In this document: in pieces, positions 26,101 to 37,500 of the stretch
Position numbering within the stretch: the stretch's first letter is position 1
How the letters are laid out: each line of letters starts with the position of its first letter
From: Anisus vortex
Taxonomy: Eukaryota > Mollusca > Gastropoda > Planorbidae
Reading direction: 5' to 3'
DNA: 64,000 bases
Assembly: GCA_949126835.1 (NCBI GenBank)
Contig: OX421506.1
Location: 17,180,447-17,244,446, forward strand
Notes under the pieces: generated by a model
Database searches by the model: none
What the model was told of the DNA's origin: nothing
The model's input: the letters and a program-made list of their open reading frames with translations, nothing else
Translations under genes and position numbers: made by a program

Positions 26101-28520
26101 TTGATATTCAACGGAGAGATATTGATATTCAACAGAGAGATATTGATATTCAACAGAGAGATATTGATATTCAACAGAGAGATATTGATATTCAACAGAG
26201 AGATATTGATATTCAACAGAGAGATATTGATATTCAACAGAGAGATATTGATATTCAACAGAGAGATATTGATATTCAACAGAGAGATATTGATATTCAA
26301 CAGAGAGATATTGATATTCAACAGAGAGATATTGATATTCAACAGAGAGATATTGATATTCAACAGAGAGATATTGATATTCAACAGAGAGATATTGATA
26401 GTTCAACAGAGAGATATTGATATTCAACAGAGAGATATTGATATTCAACGGAGAGATATTGATATTCAACAGAGAGATATTGATATTCAACAGAGAGATA
26501 TTGATATTCAACAGAGAGATATTGATATTCAACAGAGAGATATTGATATTTCAACAGAGAGATATTGATATTTCAACAGAGAGATATTGATATTCAACAG
26601 AGAGATATTGATATTCAACAGAGAGATATTGATAGTTCAACAGAGAGATATTGATATTCAACAGAGAGATATTGATATTCAACAGGGAGATATTGATATT
26701 CAACAGAGAGATATTGATATTCAACAGAGAGATATTGATATTTCAACAGAGAGATATTGATATTCAACAGAGAGATATTGATAGTTCAACAGAGAGATAT
26801 TGATATTCAACAGAGAGATATTGATATTCAACAGAGAGATATTGATATTCAACAGAGAGATATTGATATTCAACAGAGAGATATTGATATTTCAACAGAG
26901 AGATATTAATATTCAACAGGGAGATATTGATATTCAACAGAGAGATATTGATATTCAACAGAGAGATATTAATAGTTCAACAGAGAGATATTGATATTCA
27001 ACAGAGAGATATTGACTTTTCAACAGAGAGATATTGATATTCAACAGAGATATTGATATTCAACAGAGAGATATTGATATTCAACAGAGAGATATTGATA
27101 TTTCAACTGAGAGATATTGATATTCAACAGAGAGATATTGATATTCAACAGAGAGATATTGATATTCAACAGAGAGATATTGATATTCAACAGAGAGATA
27201 TTGATATTCAACAGAGAGATATTGATATTCAACAGAGAGATATTGATATTCAACAGAGAGATATTGATATTCAACAGAGAGATATTGATATTCAACAGAG
27301 AGATATTGATATTCAACAGAGAGATATTGATATTCAACGGAGAGATATTGATATTCAACAGAGAGATATTGATATTCAACAGAGAGATATTGATATTCAA
27401 CAGAGAGATATTGATATTTTAACAGAGAGATATTGATATTCAACGGAGAGATATTGATATTCAAAGGAGAGATATTGATATTTCAACAGAGAGATATTGA
27501 TATTCAACAGAGAGATAATAATATTTAACAGAGAGATATTGATATTTCAACAGAGAGATATTGATATTCAACAGAGAGATATTGATATTCAACAGAGAGA
27601 TATTGATATTTCAACAGAGAGATATTGATATTCAACAGAGAGATATTGATATTCAACAGAGTGATATTGATATTTCAACAGAGAGATATTGATATTCAAC
27701 AGAGAGATATTGATATTCAACAGAGAGATATTGATATTTAACAGAGAGATATTGATATTCAACAGAGAGATATTGATATTTCAACAGAGAGATATTGATA
27801 TTCAACAGAGAGATATTGATATTCAACAGAGAGATATTGATATTCAACAGAGAGATATTGATATTCAACAGAGATATTGATATTCAACAGAGAGATATTG
27901 ATATTCAACAGAAAGATATTGATAGTTTAACAGAGAGATATTGATATTCAACAGAGAGATATTGATATTCAACAGAGAGATATTGATAGTTCAACAGAGA
28001 GATATTGATATTCAACAGAGAGATATTGATATTCAACAGAGAGATATTGATATTCAACAGAGAGATATTGATAGTTCAACAGAGAGATATTGATAGTTCA
28101 ACAGAGAGATATTGATATTCAACAGAGAGATATTGATATTCAACAGAGAGATATTGATATTCAACAGAGAGATATTGATATTCAACAGAGAGATATTGAT
28201 ATTCAACAGAGAGATATTGATATTTCAACAGAGAGATATTGATATTCAACAGGGAGATATTGATATTCAACAGAGAGATATTGATATTCAACAGAGAGAT
28301 ATTGATATTTCAACAGAGAGATATTGATATTCAACAGGGAGATATTGATATTCAACAGAGAGATATTGATATTCAACAGAGAGATATTAATTGTTCAACA
28401 GAGAGATATTGATATTCAACAGAGAGATATTGATATCCAACAGAGAGATATTGATAGTTTAACAGAGAGATATTGATATTCAACAGAGAGATATTGATAT
28501 TCAACAGAGAGATATTGATA
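23191..28520. repeat. 21-bp satellite array, block III (about 250 units)
   Basis: Same unit. The left kilobase matches the satellite right of the solo LTR. From about 25000 to the right end the units are more diverged: CTTTTCAAC, ATTAATATTC, GATAATAATATT, CAACAGGGAG, CAAAGG and 22-mers with GATATTTCAAC are frequent. This is what is expected at the edge of an array, where homogenisation is weakest. It stops abruptly at GATATTGATA|CCAAGAAAG. Confidence 0.97.
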
Positions 28521-28804
28521 CCAAGAAAGAGTCACAGATTGAATAATAAGTAGATAGATTGAGTGATAGTTATTTAGATTGATAGTTAATTATGTAATAG
28601 AATAATAGCGATAACTTAATTGTCTGATTTATACAATTTTTACTTTTTAGGCTTTCTTTCTTTCTTTCTTTTTTTCAATATTGTATTGAAATAAAGTTAT
28701 TGTTCAAAATTTAATGCATTTTATTATGGTTGTTAAGCAATGAACAGAAAGTATTTATATATGTGTTTCGTCTTTTTTTTTTTTTTTTTTTTTTTTTTTT
28801 GCAG
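28521..28804 (+). other. Unique sequence between satellite and first visible exon
   Basis: AT-rich unique DNA with a CTTT run and a poly-T tract at about 28771-28800, ending in GCAG. The poly-T serves as the pyrimidine tract of the acceptor for the exon at 28805. Best read as the 3' end of an intron. Confidence 0.6.
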
Positions 28805-28867
28805 CAAAAGCACTTGATAGTTTAGAAGAAAGCAACAGAGAGATCAAACGACTAACAGATGAAATAG
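28805..28867 (+). CDS. Coiled-coil gene (+), exon a (63 bp)
   Basis: Acceptor poly-T then GCAG, donor ATAG|GTTTGC. Enters with 2 bases to finish a codon and leaves with 1 (phase 1-1). Codes ALDSLEESNREIKRLTDEI after the split codon. Related to exon d, including the first bases of the following intron (GTTTGCT then T/A-rich). Confidence 0.7.
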
Positions 28868-31521
28868 GTTTGCTATTTTATATATTAACTTTTTAAACAT
28901 TCTAAATAAATAAATTACTAAAGTATAACCTGATAAACTAAAGTAGAGAAACACACAAGGAAATGTGTTGAATGTTACAACTTGTAATGATGATAATGAT
29001 GATAAGCAGAAAATATTAGCTGTAAGCTACAACATATTGCATGGTTCTTTTCAGATACTTGTAGGATTTTACATTTCATGATAGATTTAGCTCTGCAGCA
29101 TAATAATTTAATTTGTTAAACCGTAAAACCTATTATCATTTATATAAAAGCTGCTTTATTATTATGGTTTCATTTTGTAAAATGTCCTAACAAAGTACCT
29201 TAATTGTCCCCCACTCTATTTGGTTTTCGACATCAGATAGGTAAAGTACTAATAGGCTTTATTGCGTTAACTAAAAGATCCATTCATTTGTATTAAAAAA
29301 TAACACTTTATGAGCTCTACATTAGGAAATCTATAGTTTTTTACTCTAAAATTATATCTAAAATGTAAGCACATGAAAAATAATTAAGTGTAAAAAAACA
29401 ACAGCAAGAACACTTGAACTTTGACTTACCAGCAACAGTATAACATCAATAATATAAACAACAATGTAATGACAGCAACATAATAATGAAATAACTACAT
29501 AGTAACAAAAATAAGTAAAGCATCTCCTATCAATAGCAAATAAAGCAGAAATGAGAGTGGTATGATCACATCACTAGAGAACAGGGTTTGCTTAGACAAT
29601 TAGGTATGGCTCAACTTGAGGAAGGAAAAGAATTGGAAGGCAGGAAAAAGATGGATGGATAACATCCTTAATTGGAGTGCACAAAAGTAGCGAAATGAAA
29701 GAGGATAGTGGACCCCAAGGGTCTAAAAGACATAGAGACATTTAGGATGTAGGAAATAGAGCAACATAATAACAGAAACATGAAATATATTTGCTAGTTG
29801 AAGGATATAGCTTTATTTTTGTATTTAAAAACATAGGCGACTGATGTAAACAGATCAATTTATTGATGCTGCATAAAAAAAAAAAATGCAAGAGAAAATA
29901 TAATGTGCTTTGCAGTGCCGGCCTATAATATAATATGACAATATTATAACAAACTTGTTTACCATAATTTGTTTTAAGTGAAATGCAAAATCTGTCGTTA
30001 TTTTTTCTCTTAGCTAAATTGAATGAAAGACATGAAGCTGACAGAGTGGAAATTGAGAGACTTCAAACAGAAGGTGGGGATTGTCCGATAGTCTTTTATC
30101 TTAACATTAATCATTACAGTTAATACAAGAAAGTAAATATATATATTTGCAATAATTAGTTTATCATGTGTATTGATTTCATGTATTTAAATACACTGTA
30201 ATATAGTCTGTGACTAAACAGAGTGTGCTTATGCATATTCACTATTTATATTTAACAGCAAATGAGATTAAGCCACTAAAAGATGAACTAGGTATGTATT
30301 AAACTTTAATTTACAACATTTTGTCAGTGTTCTTAATAAAAGTTTACCTAAAATAATTACAATTACCATGTGAGAAAAGAACATCTTATCCTATACATTA
30401 CAGACGCCCCTTCTATAAAGAAGATTATTGCGTCCTACGCTCATCAGTGGTCCGAGTCTAGTCTTGCAATTTTATTAATATTTTAAATGATTATAAGATA
30501 CTGGTTTTTTTTGGTTTGTTCAGGCAAACCATGCCCGAATGGGCTACAATGGGTTGATATTAAATCTTTATTTAGGTGTTTCCTACATATTTTAAATTTG
30601 TGTACTTATAAGTACAGCCTAGTACTTTCTTTTGCTTATTATATTTTTGTTTCAATAAAAGGCATAAAAATTCCAGTAATGCATTTTTATTAATTCTATT
30701 GCACAGCAATAGTGCAGAACTGTTTGGAAGAAAAAAAGAGAGAGATCGAACAACTGTCAAGACAAATAGGTTTGCTTTTTATAATCATAAACCATTAAAG
30801 TCGCTTGGCCATTCTTCTAAAAGATTTCCAATATTTCACTGTGCTAGGAGTGTCTTATATAAATTATTTAAATTAAACAACCTCTTAATACAAAGTTTTT
30901 TCGTAAGAATGCTTTTGTATTCATTTTTTTTATGCATTAGCCTTCCAAAAATTTAGTCTTTTGCCATACACAAAAAAAATTAACAAATAAAAAGGGAAGT
31001 TAACAAATCTATTAATTTATTAAAAAAAAGGAAGTGGGGTTAAAGGTCAGTCAGGAGCACTCAATAAAGATTTTAAAATGTGTACCTTGAAGTTTAATGA
31101 AAAAAACACATTTTAAAAGTATTTTGAGGGGATGAAGCAGAAGGATGTGGCTAAACATTAAAATTTGATTGAATGTGCTGCTTCACTTCTATGTGCCAGT
31201 TTTCAGCTTGACGGGATGACTGGACGTATGTCAATTAGCTTTCCACTAATATATAAAAGCAAAGTTAATGTATGGGATTAAAAAATCTTTATCAGTGTTA
31301 TTAGTGTACATTCCAAGACAAACTGACACCAATGTCTGTAATTTCATTCAATGACTTGTCATGAATGACACTATCTAAAAAAAAAAAGTTTAATAGCATC
31401 AAAGTCTAATAATAGTCATTGTGCTTTTTTTTTTAGATCAATTGAAAGAAAATTGTAATTCTCAAAAAAGAAGGATCATTAAATTACAAACAGCAGGTAT
31501 GTAATTTTCTTAATTCATACA

Positions 31522-31582
<61 letters not shown>

Positions 31583-34500
31583 TTATGTAAATAAATTATT
31601 ATTTTATGTACATGCATGTATATTTATCTATATATGTTAGTGTGTGCCTTTCTGTCATTTCAACCATGACAACATGTGTCATTATTATTGATTACTTGCA
31701 TTGTGGAATCCAAGTCTAAAATATACTGAGGCTTATTGTTGAGGCAAACTGTCCAGTAGTATTGTGTACAGCTGCTTTGAACTCCTTCCTTTACTCCCCT
31801 CCTTACAATGTTATTCTAGACTCTTTTGAAATCTCTGCTCAAAAGTGTTCTATTTTATGCTGAACTTCCTAGTACCCTAGATCAGGGGTCGGCAACCTAT
31901 GGCACGCGTGTCAAACTTGGCATGCAGAGCAATTTTCACAATGGCACACGAGAGACCTCCAAGAAATGTTTTTTTTAATGATAACACAACAACATTCTGA
32001 AAGAGGAAAATAGACTGTTTCTGATGTTTCTGAATGACATAGCGACACGTTTCAGTGAGTTGAATTTACATTTACAAGGACCACTGGAGTAGATTTGCAT
32101 TGAAACTGGACATATCTTGCCATAAAATCAACTCAAAACATTTAACTACTTGTACATCCCTATATTAGGGCATATATTAAGATAGATAGTTGGGCTTTTT
32201 CAAAAGTACATCGAAGCACTCAATGCGGAGTTTTCTTATCAAAGGCAAGACTTTCAAATTGATGGACTCAATTTTTCATACCACATCAAGCCTAACTGGT
32301 TTGATATTACTACAACCTTCTTAGATGTAGATCTTTTTTAAGTGGAGGAATATTGGTGATTTTTAAATACAGCAAGTTGAGTTTTAAACATTTAAAATCT
32401 GGGAGAAATAAGCCCATTTGCGGGAAAAATCTGGAAGGAAGCTTCTTAGGAAAGTCATCTGCTATTTTCAACTGCTAGGCATTCTCTCTTTTACTTTCAA
32501 CTTTTGGTTCAACTTACACGTGTGAACATATTTTATTGCAAATGAAAGCTGTTTTAAGCATACAAAGAGACACTCGACCACTCACTTGGTACAGACGGAT
32601 GACATTTAAACAAGTTTTTATGCTCATCTTCTTGAATTAAACATAAATATAAGTAATTTTAAAACAAATTTATTTGTATTATTAATTTAATAAATATCAG
32701 AGACTTATTTAATAGCACTATATTATGTAATTTCTGTAATATTATTAATGTTTAAAATATAAACTCCTTAAACTTAAATGGACAAACAATTAATGCAGGA
32801 AAAGTTCATTAACATCTGTTTAACGTAAATTTTTTAAATGCTTTAATAATTAAATCTTGTAATGAAAACCTTAATGTTGGACTTATTTAAAGAAATAATA
32901 ATTAGTCAGTAATATTTGTTATATTACAAAACATAACTTGTTTGGCATCACTATTGAATCAAAATATAAATGTGTACAAGTTTTTTTTAATTAAAGGGAG
33001 TTAATTAACCTGTTTTTTTTTTGTGCTAATATTTCTAATGTTTCTTTTTTTCTTGTATAAAACATAAATGGCTTACAATTTATAACGATATGATCACACT
33101 GTAAAAAGTATTTGAAAATTATATAAATATTATATGACTAAAGAATTTATATGTATATTTTTAAACATTACATTAACTACCCAGTTTGTATGATTACTAG
33201 GTATCTATTCTGCTTGACTATAGTAGGCATCATTCATTTTATGTGAAATACACTACAGGATATCTCAGTTAAACTGAGATCAAATATAATGAATATTTGT
33301 AGGTGTTAGGTAAAAAAAAACATCTACAAAACAGTAAGGCCAGTGGTGACTTATGGCAGTAAGATCTGGACTTTTAAAAAAAGCACAGACAATATATTAA
33401 ATAGCTGGGAAAGATAAGTTGATAAGATTTTTTGGCCCAACCAAAGATGAAAATGGATGGAGGATGTGCACCAATAGAGAGATCCATGAGTTATATGAAG
33501 GACCCTACTATTGTGGCAGAGGTAAAGAAGGGCAGACCACTGTTGGCCAGGCCACCTGGAAGGAATGCCAAACAGTAGAGGAGCAAAATTAATATATACT
33601 CAGAACCCCAGAGGAAAATGACCTAATGGCAAACCCAGATTGAGATGGTTGGATGATGTTGAGATGGATCTGCGCCAGATTGGGGTCCAGGCCTGGAAAA
33701 AGAAGTGGAAGGAGGTGGTGATGCAGGCCAGAGCCATCCATGGGCTGTAGCGCCAAAGGTGATGATGAGAAGGTGTTAGATCCTCATCTTCACTAACATT
33801 TAGACAATAATTACCTTATATGTGAAAGTTTAGTAATAAATTATTGTATTTGATGTAAATGAAAATAAGAGGATGATAATCACTAGCATGTTAATTTTGT
33901 ATTAAATATAAAACTCTTTAACAATTTTCTCTATAAATAATCTCCTTTGTTTTTGGCCTTAGTCTTGCTATGGAGTTAAATTAATTGTCCCATAAAAAAT
34001 AATTGTTAAAAAGTACAATAGAGCAGGTTGACTTTTAGGCTGTTGGCAAGCTGAATGAGTTACAAATCCTAGTTTGGCTCACTGTTAGCAAAAGGTTGCC
34101 GACCCCTGCCCTAGATTGTATATGAGTTTGGGATATAAAGGCCCTGGTACAGATGTCTATATTCTTTAGTTTGATCTGTCTTGGGCTTTTGTTGCCAGCT
34201 ATAGATCACCTCAACAAAAGCTTCATAGTAATAATGCTGGCACAGTCTTTAATTCTAATGACACAATTAGGTTATTTGAAGATGGAGGTTATGATTTTTT
34301 TCATCTATGCTCATTGTTTCAGCTTATATCTCCTAATTTGATCTTGTCAGCCTTTTACAATGCTGAGGAGGGATTTAAAATTCCCCTGATTTTCCAAACC
34401 TGGACAAAACCTACTTGAATGCAAGGCTTCACTTCTGTCTCCAGTTCAGTCTAGTAACAGAAAATGTTGAGTTTATGTACTGATAGTGGTTGGGATAGTT

Positions 34501-37500
34501 TCCCCTCTTTTTGTCACTGTGTATTAGTCTACCTTATAGACCCTAACAGATACAAGATATTAGTCAAATTAAAGCTACTCACTAGACATTGCAATAGTAA
34601 ATCATAGCAACAAAAAACTGTTTAAACATTTAAAAAAAATTCAAATCTGCTTCACAAGCCATGTAAAACTCAATCAATATATAAAAGAAATTATATGTTG
34701 TTTTTTTTTAAAACAAAATAATGAATTTTCTACATTGAGGTACAACCAACAAACTTTCCTTTCATTTGGTGTAAAAAAGAAAAAATAATTGTGAATTGTC
34801 TGCCCTTTAAAACATTTTATCTTAATCTTAGCCAGTTTTATAATCTACCGGTAGTTACTATTACATTAAGTGCCTTGTAAATATTTCTTTCATTTAACAA
34901 TCTAATTATAAACTTTGATCTTCTATAATGTATTGGTTGCTGTAATATGAATAATGATTGCTTTATATTTTAATATTTCATTCAATTATATACATCTTTT
35001 CTTAGGTCGAGAAGAAGATATTGAATATTTACCAATGAGTAAGTATTCCTTTTTAGATCTCTTTGCTGCTTTTGACTCTCTCTTCTTCTCTTTATCTGTC
35101 TCTCTTTTAAAAATATAAAATTTTATTATAAAATGAATAAAACATACACAGAACTTCTAACATTTTTAGGTTGAAGTCACTAATTTATAATTAAACCATT
35201 AAAATTATTTCTTTAATAAGACTATATCAGAATATAGTATAGCCATGCAAATTTGTCTTTGTTCATTTCCATGAAATGTCTACCAATGGTGTATGTAGGC
35301 ACTATGTGAAGTGCCACAATAAAGTGACATAATTGGAAGTGTTAATTTTAAGATAAAAAGTTCTCAAGTCCCATTGATATTCAAATATTCTAATTAACAA
35401 TTTACTGCACTCTCTATTATGTATGTTGAATTTAAATTCATATATCAAGGCCATTAATCTTGATACAATTTTCTTTTTTTCCATTAAAGACCAATTGTGT
35501 AAGCACTGTAGAGAAAGAAAAATTAATACAATGACATTTGATGGTAAGTTTGACATTACTTCTAAATTATTGTTTAAAAATAAATTACTGGTCCACTTCC
35601 TTTTATGTCAACATTGTCAGTTAATATCTTATTTTTGTGTCAAAGCTATCTAAAAAATGTAAACTAATTTGATGGTCAGTGCCTAACATAGGTTAATTAT
35701 TGAAATATTTCATCTACATCTATATATACCGTAGTCTGTTGGACCGTTGGGGCGCCACAGATGACATATACGTCAGCCTCTTCCATTCCTCCCGTCTCTC
35801 AGCCGTTCGCAATTGAAATAATTGAAATAAAAAATGTAAACTAATTTGATGGTCAGTGCCTAATATAGGTTAATTATTGAAATATTTCATCTACATCTAC
35901 ATATACCGTAGTCTGTTGGACCGTTGGGGCGCCACAGATGACATATACGTCAGCCTCTTCCATTCCTCCCGTCTCTCAGCCGTTCGCAATTGAAATAATT
36001 GAAATAAAAAATGTAAACTAATTTGATGGTCAGTGCCTAATATAGGTTAATTATTGAAATATTTCATCTACATCTACATATACCGTAGTCTGTTGGACCG
36101 TTGGGGCGCCACAGATGACATATACGTCAGCCTCTTCCATTCCTCCCGTCTCTCAGCCGTTCGCAATTGAAATATTCACAAGCTTGATATCTGTATATGT
36201 ATCTAGTGCTCTCAATATAACCTTGTCTTTATACACATTCCAGGTGAATTATCCACGCAAGATGTCAAACTGTAAGTAGCTTATCACAGATAAAAATTAA
36301 AATATCTTTTTATTTATTGATAAGATTCTCATCTTCTACATTCTATCTTTTCTCAATTATTCTAAACTTATCTGAATACTTCTGTTTTCTTGTTTTCTGA
36401 CATTTGTTAGTTTTATAAAAAGCTCATCAGGCGTTTGATACAGAGTTTAACAAAATACTTTAACACATTAGTTCTGCAAAATGTAAACACTAAAAAAAAA
36501 AAAAGATGATATGACTAAAGAGTCCCAAGTAACCCTAACTTCAGATCTACCAAGAAAAGATCTAAAGAAAGTAGGAAAAAAATAAAACTAAAAGGCATTC
36601 AGTAATTTATTTAGTAGATTTAGCAGATTCATTGATAAAAAAAAATAAGTGCATTATGCAAATTCTACTATTGCACTGCAGATAGATATGGTAGTCGCCA
36701 GATGCAAACATACGGAAGGGATGAGAAAAAAATAGGGGATGATGTAAAAATAAAGAATGACTTCATGATATTTTAAGTACAATGCCCCTGTAACTTGTCA
36801 AAACAAGATAGTGGGAGAAGGAATTAAAGGGATATTTGTTTATAACTGCACTCCTGCATTTAATAAGTAATTTTATGATTAGGCCTACAGTAACTCAGAA
36901 CGTTGCTAGTATCAATTGTGATATAGCAAAAATAAAAATAAATTTTTGAAATAGATTTTACAACTTTTATGTATATTGTTTTTCAGTATCAAGTGGCAAA
37001 ATTTTTCTCTTTCGTAAGTTTTCTTTTGAAACTATTAAGATTGATTCCCCTAAAAATATGACTAGAATATAGTTTTTGTTTTTGTTAAGTTCTTTAATTT
37101 ACTAATTTAATTTACAATGCTTATAAATATTTATTATCTTTTTTTTTTTAAATTTTGGCATTGCAGCGGACACCTTTCTAAATCCTACCAGGTAGGCAAA
37201 CATCATTGTAGTATTATTCTTGATAATTATCTTATTTCTTTCAGATTGGGCTACCTAGTACATTTACAACACTTATTAAAAGTATATTTTGTGAAAATGT
37301 AATATTAATAGTTAGAAATAGATTTCAAAAAGTGCTAGTCTTATCCCCCCAAAAATAAATTGTATTGTAAAATTAAAATTTCTTCTTGTTGAATAGAACT
37401 AAAAAATACTTTTATTTTCTTGTTGGTCACTTCATACTAGGACATTGTGTGGCCAGCTAGTAGTTTTTAAATAAAGGGTGTTCTGGATTCAATTGTGATA

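Larger units (their letters stand above)
31883..34108 (+). mobile_element. hAT-type DNA transposon, decayed, with nested LINE scrap
   Basis: Inverted ends CAGGGGTCGGCAACC (left) and GGTTGCCGACCCCTG (right) are perfect over 15 bp and are flanked by the exact 8-bp direct repeat CCCTAGAT (31875-31882 and 34109-34116), the hAT hallmark. The 2226-bp interior keeps a transposase C-terminal remnant at 32503-32610 and a LINE fragment at about 33318-33768. It sits in the intron between exons e and f. Confidence 0.93.

Noticed and set aside
1..28520. CRISPR-like array of direct repeats
   Set aside because: Repeats are contiguous with no unique spacers, and the surrounding genes are animal.
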